Origin: Maricaulis parjimensis
GTDB taxonomy: Bacteria > Pseudomonadota > Alphaproteobacteria > Caulobacterales > Maricaulaceae
Length of the DNA: 64,000 bases
NCBI RefSeq assembly: GCF_016817355.1
Contig: NZ_JADOTT010000002.1
Span: 242,354 to 306,353 of the forward strand
Direction: 5' to 3'
The notes below the pieces were generated by a model. It had not been told where the DNA came from and made no database searches. It saw only the letters and a list, made by a program, of their open reading frames with translations. Position numbers and translations under genes: made by a program. This document shows positions 34,199 to 43,183 of this stretch, piece after piece (the first letter of the stretch is position 1; the number at the start of each line of letters is the position of its first letter).

Positions 34199-34558
34199 TC
34201 AGTCTGCGCGGCACTGCCCGTTATGGACGACGCTGACGCCCGCGGCGGCGGCCGTGCAGGCATTGCCATAGGTCTGGCCGTCACAGCCGCAGACCGGGCG
34301 GTATTCCCGCGTGCACATTTGCGGGCGCGGCTGGCAGGTGCCCGGCGCGTCGGCCGCGCCGCACATGGCGGCGGGCTCATAATGGCAGTAATTCGTCTCC
34401 GGAGCCCCGGCACAGACACGCGGTGTCACGCGCATCCCGCCGCAGCTTTCACCGATCCCGACCTCGATCACTTCACGCGGCCCATCGGGCGCCGGCGCGT
34501 CATCCGTGGCACAGGCGGTCAGCAAAAGGGCGGGCAGGATCAGCCAGATCGCTTTCAT
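34199..34558 (-). CDS. Lipoprotein with Kazal-type protease inhibitor domain
   Basis: A 119-residue protein with a lipobox (ALLLTAC). Residues about 38-118 are cysteine-rich, and the last 35 residues contain CTREYRPVCGCDGQTYGNAC and a final Cys, matching the Kazal signature (C-x-C-D-G-x-T-Y-x-N-x-C). Kazal domains inhibit serine proteases. A second conserved cysteine-rich segment (CGGMRVTPRVCAGAPETNYC, then CGAADAPGTC) precedes it and is often found with it in marine bacteria. It is probably anchored at the cell surface or periplasm. The target protease is unknown. Confidence 0.85.
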   Translation of the reverse strand: MKAIWLILPALLLTACATDDAPAPDGPREVIEVGIGESCGGMRVTPRVCAGAPETNYCHYEPAAMCGAADAPGTCQPRPQMCTREYRPVCGCDGQTYGNACTAAAAGVSVVHNGQCRAD

Positions 34559-34639
34559 GGGTGTCGCTTTCTCTTGGCGGCAGGACGTTGGGGACGGTAT
34601 CACACGTCCAACTTCAACCGCAGATGAATGTGGATTTCG

Positions 34640-35572
34640 ATGACGCTTCGCCTCGCCTTCATGGGAACGCCGGACTTTGCCGCCCGCTCGCTGGCCGAGA
34701 TTGCTGCTGCGGGGCATGAGATCGCGCGTGTCTATACCCAGCCGCCGCGCCGCCGCGGCCGCGGGCAGAGCGAGCAGAAAACGCCGGTCCACCAGCTCGC
34801 CGAAGTGTTGGGTATTCCGGTCTCCACGCCGGAGAGTTTCCGTGACCCCGAGGTGATTGCCGATTTTGCGTCCCTGGACCTCGATCTGGCCGCCGTGGTT
34901 GCCTATGGCCAGATCCTGCCCCAGGACGCACTGGATGCGCCGCGCCTGGGCTGTCTGAACCTGCACGCCTCCCTCCTGCCGCGCTGGCGGGGGGCGGCGC
35001 CGATCCAGCGTGCCATCATGGCCGGCGATGAGGTCACGGGCGTGCAGATCCAGCAGATGGAAGCCGGGCTGGACACGGGTCCGATCCTGCTGTCGGAGAG
35101 CGTGCGCATCGCTGATACCGACACCGCCGCCAGCCTGCACGACAAGTTGATGGAAACCGGGGCCCTGATGTGGCCGCGCACCCTGTCTGCTCTGGAACGC
35201 GGCTCTCTGGAAGCCGTGCCGCAGGCGGAAGAGGGCGCGACCTACGCGAAAAAAATCTCCTCGGCCGAGGCCCGCATCGACTGGGCGCGACCGGCCAATG
35301 AGCTGGCCTGCCATGTGCGCGGCCTTTCGCCCTTCCCGGGCGCCTGGTTCGAACTGCCGACCGAGAAGGGGCCGGTCCGGGTGAAGGTTTTGATGGCTGA
35401 GGCGGCCGAAGGCCAAGGCGAGGCGGGAGTTGTGCTGGGCGATGATCTGACCGTGGCCTGCGGCTCGGGCGCCTTGCGTCTGATCCGGCTCCAGCGCGAA
35501 GGCAAGGGCGCCATGGATGCGGCCGATTTCCAGCGGGGCAATGCGGTTGCTGTGGGTACGGTGCTGAACTGA
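34640..35572 (+). CDS. fmt: Methionyl-tRNA formyltransferase
   Basis: A 310-residue enzyme with the formyltransferase core: [13 protein letters not shown] at the start, [20 protein letters not shown] with the catalytic Asn/His, and [19 protein letters not shown] with the conserved Asp. The C-terminal OB-like domain for tRNA binding ([11 protein letters not shown] ...) completes it. It formylates initiator Met-tRNA; def removes the group later. An ATG at 34640 gives the usual N-terminus; an ATG at 34628 is possible. Its stop overlaps the truA start (TGATG). Confidence 0.94.
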   Translation: MTLRLAFMGTPDFAARSLAEIAAAGHEIARVYTQPPRRRGRGQSEQKTPVHQLAEVLGIPVSTPESFRDPEVIADFASLDLDLAAVVAYGQILPQDALDAPRLGCLNLHASLLPRWRGAAPIQRAIMAGDEVTGVQIQQMEAGLDTGPILLSESVRIADTDTAASLHDKLMETGALMWPRTLSALERGSLEAVPQAEEGATYAKKISSAEARIDWARPANELACHVRGLSPFPGAWFELPTEKGPVRVKVLMAEAAEGQGEAGVVLGDDLTVACGSGALRLIRLQREGKGAMDAADFQRGNAVAVGTVLN

Positions 35573-36318
35573 TGCCGCGCTACAAGCTCACCATTGAATA
35601 TGACGGCACGCCCTTCTCCGGATGGCAGCGCCAGGACAATGCGCCGTCGGTACAGGAAAGTCTGGAACGCGCGGCCGAGGCGCTCGATGGCGCACCGGTC
35701 CTAGTTTATGGCGCAGGCCGCACGGATAGTGGCGTGCACGCGCTGGGGCAGGTGGCCCATATCGATCTCGTGAAGGACCTCGCAGCCGACAAGGTGCGCG
35801 ATGCGCTGAACTATCACCTCAAGCCGGACCCGGTCGCCGTGTTGGAGGCAGAGCGCGTGGAGGATGAGTTCCACGCCCGTTTCTCGGCCACCAAGCGCCA
35901 CTATCTCTATCGCATGATCGACCGGCGTCCGCCGCTGACCCTGGATCGCGGCCAGGTCTGGCGCGTGCCGCGCAAACTGGACGCCGAAGCCATGCATCAT
36001 GCCGCCCAGGCCCTGGTCGGTCAGCATGACTTCACCACGTTTCGCGATGCCCAGTGCCAGGCCGACAGCCCGGTGAAGACGCTCGATGCGATCTCGGTCT
36101 CGCGCTATGGCGAAGAAGTGCAGCTGACCTGTTCCGCCCGTTCCTTCCTGCACCGCCAGGTCCGCTCCATGGTGGGCTCACTGGTCGAGGTCGGTGTCGG
36201 CAAATGGTCGGCGAAGGATTTCAAGGCGGCGCTGGACGCCGCGGACCGCTCGCGCTGTGGTCCGGTGGCACCCGCGGACGGGCTCTATCTGGTCGCGGTG
36301 GATTATCCGGACGCCTAG
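35572..36318 (+). CDS. truA: tRNA pseudouridine(38-40) synthase TruA
   Basis: A 248-residue protein with the TruA active site [17 protein letters not shown], whose Asp is the nucleophile, and the C-terminal motifs [17 protein letters not shown] and [18 protein letters not shown]. It modifies uridines 38-40 in the anticodon arm of many tRNAs. It overlaps the fmt stop and so is translationally coupled to it. The stop codon overlaps the end of the convergent membrane protein gene by four bases. Confidence 0.95.
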   Translation: MPRYKLTIEYDGTPFSGWQRQDNAPSVQESLERAAEALDGAPVLVYGAGRTDSGVHALGQVAHIDLVKDLAADKVRDALNYHLKPDPVAVLEAERVEDEFHARFSATKRHYLYRMIDRRPPLTLDRGQVWRVPRKLDAEAMHHAAQALVGQHDFTTFRDAQCQADSPVKTLDAISVSRYGEEVQLTCSARSFLHRQVRSMVGSLVEVGVGKWSAKDFKAALDAADRSRCGPVAPADGLYLVAVDYPDA

Positions 36319-36881
36319 GTCGGCGCTTGCAAACTTCCCAGATAGGCCATCACGGCGAGCTCGATCGCAAGGATGGGCGCGGCGGCGGACAGCGCTGCGG
36401 TGATGGTCGGCAGGCCCAGGCTGACATAGGCCACCCGCCAGTGAACCAGCACCCGGATATAGGGATAGATGTTCAGGGCGAGGGCCGTGATGAAGGTCGG
36501 CAGGATTTGCGCCGTATAGGCCATCCAGACCGCAAACAGGTAGAAATAGAGCCAGAGCACGGCCCAATTGTGCACCACGATCCAGCGGACGAAGGCAGTG
36601 CGCGCACCGGTCACGAAACAGGCGGCCGCGGCAGCAACCGGGAAGACAAACCAGGACAGGGCCTGCACCACGAACTGGTCGAGATAGCTCATCGTGCCGC
36701 CGGCCCGGGTCGTGGCGGCCTGGATCAGCAGGATCATCGGGATGGCCGGGAGGATGGCCGCGAAGGAGCGCCAGAAGCCGCTGAGCGAGGTGTTGAACCC
36801 GTCTTCCCAGCCCGGGCGGAAGGCCAGCAGGCGAAAGCTCGCCCGGACGGCAACGAAACCCTCTGCAACCAGCCGGATCAT
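36315..36881 (-). CDS. Unrecognised membrane protein downstream of dapE
   Basis: A 188-residue hydrophobic protein with about five predicted helices (for example residues 38-57, 75-93, 103-125, 128-140 and 160-185). It begins [32 protein letters not shown] in fragments and has no recognisable motif. Its ATG overlaps the dapE stop (ATGA), so it is the third gene of a leftward operon with the SeqA-like gene and dapE. Function unknown; such genes are conserved next to dapE in some relatives as far as I recall, but that needs a search. Confidence 0.75.
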   Translation of the reverse strand: MIRLVAEGFVAVRASFRLLAFRPGWEDGFNTSLSGFWRSFAAILPAIPMILLIQAATTRAGGTMSYLDQFVVQALSWFVFPVAAAAACFVTGARTAFVRWIVVHNWAVLWLYFYLFAVWMAYTAQILPTFITALALNIYPYIRVLVHWRVAYVSLGLPTITAALSAAAPILAIELAVMAYLGSLQAPT

Positions 36882-38050
36882 GCGGGCGTGTCCGTGAAAT
36901 AGCGGGTCAGGATGCGGGTGTAGATTTTCGTCAGGGTCTCGATATCGCTGACGGGCACGCGTTCATCGACCTGGTGCATGGTGGCCCCGACCAGGCCAAA
37001 CTCGGCGACCGGGCAATAGGCCTGGATGAAGCGCGCATCCGACGTTCCACCGCCCGTCGTCAGGGCGGGACGGCGTCCGGTTTCCGCTTCGATGGCATCC
37101 TGGAGCAGGGTGGTGAAATCGCCGGCCGGTGTCAGGAAGGCTTCGCCGGTGACATGGATGTCGGCTTTGACCTGACCATTGAAGCCCAGGGCGGTCTTGG
37201 CCACCTCATCCTCGATCCAATGGGTGAGTTCATCGCCCGTGTGCCGGATATTGAACCGGATATTGAAGCGGGCGGAGGCTTCGGCCGGGATCACATTCGT
37301 CGTCGGATTGCCGACATCCACCGAGGTGATCTCCAGATTGGAGGGCTGGAAGTGCGGAGCGCCCTCATCCAGCACGCGGGCATTGAGCCGCTCCAGCAGA
37401 CCCATCAGGCGCGGGATGGGGTTTTCGGCGCGTTCCGGATAAGCGACATGGCCCTGGCGTCCGGTCACGGTCAGCCGGCAATTCAGCGAGCCGCGTCGGC
37501 CGGACTTGATCGTGTCGCCCAGCGCATTCGGATTGGTCGGCTCGCCGACCAGGCAGTGGCTGAAGGTCTCGCCTTCCGCTTCCAGCGCCTTGAGCACGGC
37601 CTTGGTGCCGTTGATGGCCGGGCCTTCCTCATCGCCGGTGATCAGGAAGGCGATGGATCCGTCCGGTGTGCCGGCCTCGTCCAGGAAGCGGTGGACCGAG
37701 GCGATCATGGCCGCGATGGCGCCTTTCATGTCGGCGGCGCCGCGCCCCCACAGCATGCCGTCCTCGGCATGGGCGGCGAAGGGCGGTTGCTGCCAGTCGG
37801 CTTCCGTCCCGGGCGGGACCACATCGGTATGGCCGGCAAACAGGAAGCAGGGCTCTGCATTGCCCAGCCGGGCATAGAGATTGTCGACCTCGCCGAACGG
37901 ATAGCGTCGGCAGACAAATCCCATCGCTTCCAGCGCGGTCTGCACAACGCCCAGCGCCCCTTCATCCTTCGGCGTGATGGACGGGCGTTGGATCAGCGCC
38001 TGCGCAATCGGCAGGGGATTGGAGAGAGGGGCAATCACGTCAGAGCTCAA
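36878..38050 (-). CDS. dapE: Succinyl-diaminopimelate desuccinylase
   Basis: A 390-residue M20 metallopeptidase-family enzyme. Metal ligands are visible in [21 protein letters not shown] and ITGDEEGPA, and SGRRGSLNC and [11 protein letters not shown] match DapE rather than other M20 members. It makes LL-diaminopimelate for lysine and peptidoglycan. The start is probably TTG at 38050, with AAGGA seven bases upstream, overlapping the stop of the SeqA-like gene by 11 bases; a GTG at 38038 is an alternative. dapD is 4.3 kb to the right on the same strand. Confidence 0.93.
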   Translation of the reverse strand: MSSDVIAPLSNPLPIAQALIQRPSITPKDEGALGVVQTALEAMGFVCRRYPFGEVDNLYARLGNAEPCFLFAGHTDVVPPGTEADWQQPPFAAHAEDGMLWGRGAADMKGAIAAMIASVHRFLDEAGTPDGSIAFLITGDEEGPAINGTKAVLKALEAEGETFSHCLVGEPTNPNALGDTIKSGRRGSLNCRLTVTGRQGHVAYPERAENPIPRLMGLLERLNARVLDEGAPHFQPSNLEITSVDVGNPTTNVIPAEASARFNIRFNIRHTGDELTHWIEDEVAKTALGFNGQVKADIHVTGEAFLTPAGDFTTLLQDAIEAETGRRPALTTGGGTSDARFIQAYCPVAEFGLVGATMHQVDERVPVSDIETLTKIYTRILTRYFTDTPA

Positions 38051-38564
38051 CGATGAGGTCCTTGTCGTATTCCAGTCCGGCCAGGCGGCAGGCGGTCTTG
38101 ATGCGGGCGAGCTTCTGTTCGCGCGAGAGGTTCACATCGACATACCAGCCGTCGCAGAGTTTTTCAGCATGTTTGGTGAGTTGCGGCGAGCGGGGATAGA
38201 GCGCCTCGGGGCTGCGGGCCACAACGCGCCGGCGGCCCGTACCATCCTTCGACAGGATGTCCAGCAGGTCGGGCCTGGTTTTGGCCAGCCAGATCAGGGC
38301 CAGGCGATAGGCCGATTTCTGGCTCCCGGCGAAATATTCACGGTCATGCAGGCGGACCCGATAGCGTCCGGTCTGACGCCCGGCCGTCTCTTCCATGTCC
38401 AGCCAGTCGTGAGGGATGGGAGCAGAGGGCGGCGACGGGTCGGCGGGCAGGGGTGCATTGGCCAGGACGCGCCTCAGAATGTCCGTCTGGCTTTCGTCCA
38501 GCGACGTGCGATGGGCTTCCAAAGCCTTGTGCAAGCCGAGGTCCAGTTCGATCGTCGCGGGCAT
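38040..38564 (-). CDS. SeqA-like DNA-binding protein
   Basis: A 174-residue protein that aligns by eye with E. coli SeqA (181 residues) along its full length. Residues 4-34 ([15 protein letters not shown], then [12 protein letters not shown]) match the SeqA oligomerisation/ribbon-helix-helix N-terminus, where SeqA has TIEVDDELYSYIASH and GESASDILRRML. Residues 72-97 match the first helix of the SeqA DNA-binding domain, and G110-RRRV and W140-YVDVN145 match SeqA GRTRV and YWVITN, the loops that contact hemimethylated GATC. Asn150 of SeqA aligns with Asn145, but Asn152 aligns with Ser147. The leader ATG has GGAG about eight bases upstream. It is the first gene of the dapE operon. Confidence 0.65.
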   Translation of the reverse strand: MPATIELDLGLHKALEAHRTSLDESQTDILRRVLANAPLPADPSPPSAPIPHDWLDMEETAGRQTGRYRVRLHDREYFAGSQKSAYRLALIWLAKTRPDLLDILSKDGTGRRRVVARSPEALYPRSPQLTKHAEKLCDGWYVDVNLSREQKLARIKTACRLAGLEYDKDLIVEL

Positions 38565-38888
38565 CGTTTGTCTCCATTCACTTATAAGGAATATAAGTCA
38601 TCGCGGCTTCAGGTCAAGGCGTTGGGGGAGAAAGATGGGAAGTTGCGTAGAAAGTCAGTTTTGGTGCGTGCACTTCATATGTGACGCCGTGGCGGTCTAC
38701 GGGGTGACAACCGCGATGACTGGAGGCGTCGACTGATAAAATCCTTATAAGTAGATTCTCGCTGATCCCTGTTTCCATGTTGCAAGGTGGTTTCGGGGGA
38801 TCGCGACATCCGGTCTGGCGAGGCGGGTGTGCTCCGCCTATGTAGGGTGTCGAGATCGCACCCAATCACGCATCGGGGGATATGAGAG
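38565..38888. promoter_or_regulatory. 324-base divergent gap with two CTTATAAG palindromes
   Basis: This gap separates the SeqA-like gene (leftward) from the cupin gene (rightward). It has two copies of the palindrome CTTATAAG, at 38581-38588 and 38744-38751. The first is part of a wider dyad, ACTTATA-AGGAA-TATAAGT (38580-38598), 16 bases before the SeqA-like start codon and overlapping a possible -10 element read leftward. I see no gene in the gap. Confidence 0.5.
38580..38598. promoter_or_regulatory. Candidate operator at the SeqA-like gene promoter
   Basis: ACTTATA, spacer AGGAA, TATAAGT: a perfect 7+7 inverted repeat, with the inner palindrome CTTATAAG also repeated 163 bases away. Its place over the likely -10 region suits autoregulation by the ribbon-helix-helix protein encoded next to it. 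This is inference. Confidence 0.4.
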
Positions 38889-39353
38889 ATGAAAAAGTTT
38901 GCGGCCGGTGATGTCGAAGAATCGAACGGCACCAGCTATCCGCCGGAGTATGCGAAGGATGTGGCGGGCCGCCACTATCGGCGCCTGGGCGATGCGGCCG
39001 GCCTGGAACAGTTCGGCGTGAACCTGGTGCGTCTGGAACCGGGCGCCTGGTCCTCCCAGCGTCACTGGCACACGGATGAGGACGAGTTCGTCATCATCCA
39101 GTCCGGCGAAGCCGTTCTGGTCACCGAAGAGGGTGAGACCGTGATGCAGGCCGGCGATTTCGCCGGCTTCCCGGCCGGGGTCGAGGATGGCCACCATCTC
39201 ATCAACAAGTCCGAGGCGGACTGTGTCTTCCTGGTGGTCGGGGGACGGTCGGATTCAGACGCGTGCGACTATCCCGATATCGACCTGAAGGCCCTGCCGG
39301 GACGCTATTCGGGCGTGGGCGGGTTCACGCGCAAGGACGGAAGCCACTACTGA
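38889..39353 (+). CDS. Cupin-domain protein
   Basis: A 154-residue single cupin. The metal motif reads SSQRHWHTDEDEFVIIQSGE (first motif, two His and one Glu) and DGHHLINKS (second motif, His), with FPAGVEDGHH between. Similar proteins are annotated as sugar-nucleotide or aromatic-related cupins, but no substrate can be read from the sequence. The ATG has GAGAG directly upstream (GATATGAGAG). It is divergent from the SeqA-like gene and converges on the next gene with one base between stops. Confidence 0.85.
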   Translation: MKKFAAGDVEESNGTSYPPEYAKDVAGRHYRRLGDAAGLEQFGVNLVRLEPGAWSSQRHWHTDEDEFVIIQSGEAVLVTEEGETVMQAGDFAGFPAGVEDGHHLINKSEADCVFLVVGGRSDSDACDYPDIDLKALPGRYSGVGGFTRKDGSHY

Positions 39354-39354
39354 G

Positions 39355-39693
39355 CTAGTGCGAGCGGCCGTGGGTTTCCCGGTAGCGTTCCATCGAAACG
39401 GAGATCTTGAAGGTCTCGCGGTATTTCGGGGAACCGACCGGGCGCGGCGGCTTTTGCGAGGTCAGCGCCAAGATTCGCTCCAGCGTGTCATGGGCCGCTC
39501 CGGACTGGCCGGCGCCGATATAGGCGTGCAATTCCACCAGCGCGTCGGAGAGCGGGTCGCCGCCGCGAATGATGAAATAGGGCTCGTCCTTGGCCAGGCG
39601 ATTATAGACGTCGTACTCGGACGGATTGTTCGCGGAACCGTAGGGGGCGGCCGGATCGGCTGCCGGGCGTTCCTTGGTCTCGTTATCGCTCAT
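39355..39693 (-). CDS. Conserved-looking hypothetical protein, 112 residues
   Basis: A 112-residue soluble protein, MSDNETKERPAADPAAPYGS onward. The core IIRGGDPLSDALVELHAYIGAGQSGAAHDTLERILAL in part appears helical. No motif, leader or cysteine is seen. The ATG at 39693 has AAGGGG about eight bases upstream, and the composition is normal for the window, so I regard it as real. It is divergent from the P1 peptidase gene. I do not recognise it. Confidence 0.7.
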   Translation of the reverse strand: MSDNETKERPAADPAAPYGSANNPSEYDVYNRLAKDEPYFIIRGGDPLSDALVELHAYIGAGQSGAAHDTLERILALTSQKPPRPVGSPKYRETFKISVSMERYRETHGRSH

Positions 39694-39838
39694 GACGGGC
39701 CCCTTGCTTGGATAAGGGTCCCATAGCATCAGATTCGCGGGCCTTGCGGTAGCGTCGGATCACCGCAGGCGGCAGGTGACGCGGCGTTTCCCCCTGCTAT
39801 CTTCTGAACCGGCAGCAGCAATTCGAGGGAATGCCATC

Positions 39839-40999
39839 ATGAGCCCAGCCTCTTATCTGGCGGCCGCCATGGTGGCGGTGGCAATCATGGCAGGTCCGCT
39901 CCAGGCACAAGACGAAGACCAGGTCCGGGCCCGCGATATCGGGCTCGCGCCGGGCATACTGGCCCCGGGGCCGCTCAATGCGATCACGGATGTGGATGGT
40001 GTTCTCGTCGGTCATGTCACGCTGACGGGTCCGGATTTTCTGCGCACTGGCGTGACCGCGATCCGTCCGCATCCCGGTGATGAATATGCCGACCGGGTCC
40101 CCGCAGCGCTCGCCGTGGGCAATGGCTATGGCAAGCTGATGGGCGCGACCCAGATCACGGAATTGGGTGAGATCGAAACGCCGATCCTGCTGACCAATAC
40201 GATGTCCGTGCCGCGGGTGGCTGATGGGCTGCTGGACTGGTCGCTGGCGCAGCCGGGGCATGAGCAGATCGGCTCGCTCAACATGGTGGTCGGTGAGACC
40301 AATGATGGCCGGCTCAATGATATCCGGGCCCGCGCTGTTCAGCCGGAACATGCCGTTCAAGCCATTGAGGCGGCGTCGGGCGGGGCAGTGGGCGAGGGCA
40401 ATGTCGGTGCCGGGGCCGGAACCGTGGCGTTCGGCTGGAAGGGCGGGATCGGCACGTCCTCGCGGCAGCTGCCCGAAGCGCTCGGCGGCTGGACGCTGGG
40501 GGTTCTGGTGCAGTCCAATTATGGCGGTGTGCTGCAGATGGACGGTCTGCCGGTGGGTGAGGAACTGGGCCAGTTCTATCTGTCCGACCAGGTCGCCGAC
40601 GACCGGGCCGACGGCTCGATCATGATCATCATCGCGACCGATGCGCCCCTGTCCAACCGTAATCTGGAACGCCTGGCGCACCGGGCCTTTGCCGGTCTGG
40701 CGCGAACCGGAGCCTCCATGACCAATGGTTCCGGCGATTACGCCATTGCCTTTTCCACCCATCCCGATGTGCGCCGCACGCCGCAGCGGCGCAGAGAAAC
40801 GGCCATGATCGCCGATCTGCCCAATGGTCAGATGTCGCCGCTCTTCCAGGCGGTGATCGAGACGACGGAGGAGGCGATCTATAATTCCCTCCTGATGGCC
40901 CAGGACATCGACTATCCGCGTGTGGATGGTGGTGAGCCGGTCCGGGCGCTGCCGGTCGACCGGGTGCGCGCCATGATCGCGGCGCGTGAAAGCGAGTAG
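39839..40999 (+). CDS. Secreted P1-family aminopeptidase (DmpA-like)
   Basis: A 386-residue protein with a signal peptide (SYLAAAMVAVAIMAGPLQAQ). The fold of the DmpA/BapA family is recognised from NAITDVDGVLVGHVTL, LLTNTMSVPRVADGLLDW and the autoprocessing site TNGSGDYAIAFS, where cleavage before Ser298 creates the N-terminal nucleophile of the beta chain. Such enzymes remove amino acids, including beta or D residues, from small peptides. The ATG at 39839 has GAGGGA upstream and fits the leader; an upstream extension is discounted. The flavoprotein gene follows after six bases. Confidence 0.88.
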   Translation: MSPASYLAAAMVAVAIMAGPLQAQDEDQVRARDIGLAPGILAPGPLNAITDVDGVLVGHVTLTGPDFLRTGVTAIRPHPGDEYADRVPAALAVGNGYGKLMGATQITELGEIETPILLTNTMSVPRVADGLLDWSLAQPGHEQIGSLNMVVGETNDGRLNDIRARAVQPEHAVQAIEAASGGAVGEGNVGAGAGTVAFGWKGGIGTSSRQLPEALGGWTLGVLVQSNYGGVLQMDGLPVGEELGQFYLSDQVADDRADGSIMIIIATDAPLSNRNLERLAHRAFAGLARTGASMTNGSGDYAIAFSTHPDVRRTPQRRRETAMIADLPNGQMSPLFQAVIETTEEAIYNSLLMAQDIDYPRVDGGEPVRALPVDRVRAMIAARESE

Positions 41000-41005
41000 G
41001 CCCGC

Positions 41006-42223
41006 ATGACATCCCGAAGCCTTGCCATTATCGGAGCCGGACCGGCTGGCCTGATCGCCGCGGAGCATGCGTCGGGCGCCGGATTTGCCGTCGATCTCTA
41101 CGAGAAAATGCCAACCCCGGGCCGCAAATTCCTGATGGCCGGTCGTGGCGGTCTCAATCTGACCCATTCCGAACCCCTGCCGGCCTTTCTGGGCCGGTAT
41201 CGCGAGGCGTCGAACTGGCTGGGCCCGGTGATTGCGAAATTCGATCCCCCGGCCTTGCGGGCCTGGTGTGAAGGGCTGGACCAGCCGACATTTATCGGAT
41301 CCTCGGGCCGTGTCTTCCCCGAAGCGATGAAGGCCTCGCCACTCCTGCGCGCTTGGCGGGCCCGGTTGGAGGCGCAGGGCGTGCGCTTTCACCTGCGCCA
41401 TGACTGGACCGGGTGGAATGATGACGGCGCCCTGTGCTTCGACACGCCCGAAGGACCGGTCACAGCACAGGCGGATGCCACATTGCTGGCCCTGGGCGGA
41501 GCCAGCTGGCCGCGGCTGGGCTCTGATGGCGGCTGGGCGGAGATCCTGGAAGCGGCCGGCGTGGATCTCGTGCCCTTCTCGGCATCGAATTGCGGGGTCG
41601 AGATCGGCTGGAGTGCCATCACGAAAGACCGGTTTGCCGGTGCGCCGTTGAAAACGATTGCCTTGCGCCTGGACGAAGAACGGGTCGAGGGCGAGCTCAT
41701 CCTGGCGCGCTATGGTCTGGAAGGCGGGGCCGTCTACGCCCTGTCCGGACCCATCCGGGCAGCGCTGGCGAACGGGCCGCTGACCCTGTCGCTCGACCTG
41801 CGTCCGCATGTGGATGCGGCCGGACTGGGGGCAAAGCTGGGCAAGGCGAAGAAGGGGCAATCCCTGTCCAACCTCCTGCGCAAGGCCGGCCTGTCACCCC
41901 AGGCGATTTCCGTGCTGCGCGATGCCGTGCCGGACCTGCCGCGGGACGCGGCGGCACTGGCGGCGCTGATCAAGGCCGTGCCGCTGCGCGTGACCGCGCA
42001 GCGCGGTCTGGACCGCGCCATTTCATCCGCGGGTGGTATTGCCCGTGATGCAGTGGACGGGAATTTCATGCTGAAGGCCCGGCCCGGCGTGTTTGCCGCG
42101 GGTGAAATGCTGGACTGGGATGCGCCCACGGGCGGCTATCTCCTGCAGGCGAGTTTCGCCACAGGCCTGGCCGCCGCGCGGGGCATTGAGGCCTGGTTGA
42201 ACAGAGATTCTCTTCGCCCTTGA
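41006..42223 (+). CDS. FAD-dependent flavoprotein of the YhiN/HI0933 family
   Basis: A 405-residue protein with an N-terminal dinucleotide-binding motif (LAIIGAGPAGLIAAEHA) and GRKFLMAGRGGLNLTHSE typical of the HI0933-like flavoproteins; the C-terminal FAD motif GVFAAGEMLDWDAPTGGYLLQ is present. Members of this branch have no established biochemical function, though a role in quinone or rRNA-related redox steps is suggested for relatives. The last four codons and stop (SLRP-stop) lie within a hairpin repeat copy, so the repeat supplies the end of the gene. Its normal C-terminus may be shorter. Confidence 0.85.
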   Translation: MTSRSLAIIGAGPAGLIAAEHASGAGFAVDLYEKMPTPGRKFLMAGRGGLNLTHSEPLPAFLGRYREASNWLGPVIAKFDPPALRAWCEGLDQPTFIGSSGRVFPEAMKASPLLRAWRARLEAQGVRFHLRHDWTGWNDDGALCFDTPEGPVTAQADATLLALGGASWPRLGSDGGWAEILEAAGVDLVPFSASNCGVEIGWSAITKDRFAGAPLKTIALRLDEERVEGELILARYGLEGGAVYALSGPIRAALANGPLTLSLDLRPHVDAAGLGAKLGKAKKGQSLSNLLRKAGLSPQAISVLRDAVPDLPRDAAALAALIKAVPLRVTAQRGLDRAISSAGGIARDAVDGNFMLKARPGVFAAGEMLDWDAPTGGYLLQASFATGLAAARGIEAWLNRDSLRP

Positions 42224-42264
42224 TGGGCGAGGGGGACCGCGCGCATGCGCGGTGGAGTGGGTGA
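42212..42264 (+). repeat. Two-hairpin interspersed repeat, copy 1
   Basis: The first hairpin is TCGCCC-TTGAT-GGGCGA (42214-42230). After GGGGA comes the second, CCGCGC-GCAT-GCGCGG (42237-42252), then TGGAGTGGGTGA. Copy 3 at 54983 has the same order and flanks, but with a different second stem that still pairs perfectly. It overlaps the end of the flavoprotein gene. The architecture resembles REP/BIME elements. Confidence 0.8.
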
Positions 42265-42290
42265 CCCGCTAAAAACCCATCCCAGCGGGA

Positions 42291-42348
42291 TTCACCCCTT
42301 CCGTCTCGCTACTGCGTAGCGATCCACCTTCCCCATCAAGGGGAAGGA
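42291..42348 (-). repeat. Two-hairpin interspersed repeat, copy 2 (inverted)
   Basis: On the minus strand this reads CCTTCCCC-TTGAT-GGGGAAGG (42327-42347), GTGG, a second hairpin CGCTAC-GCA-GTAGCG (42307-42321), and GGGGTGAA (42291-42298). It keeps the TTGAT loop and the order of copies 1 and 3 but with different stem bases that still pair. It faces copy 1 across about 25 bases; CCCGCT at 42265-42270 and AGCGGG at 42285-42290 extend the pairing. Confidence 0.75.
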
Positions 42349-42353
42349 GGGTT

Positions 42354-43181
<828 letters not shown>

Positions 43182-43183
43182 GA

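Noticed and set aside
39797-41860. A 687-residue minus-strand frame opposite the P1 peptidase and flavoprotein genes
   Set aside because: Both opposite-strand genes have clear family motifs; this frame has none.
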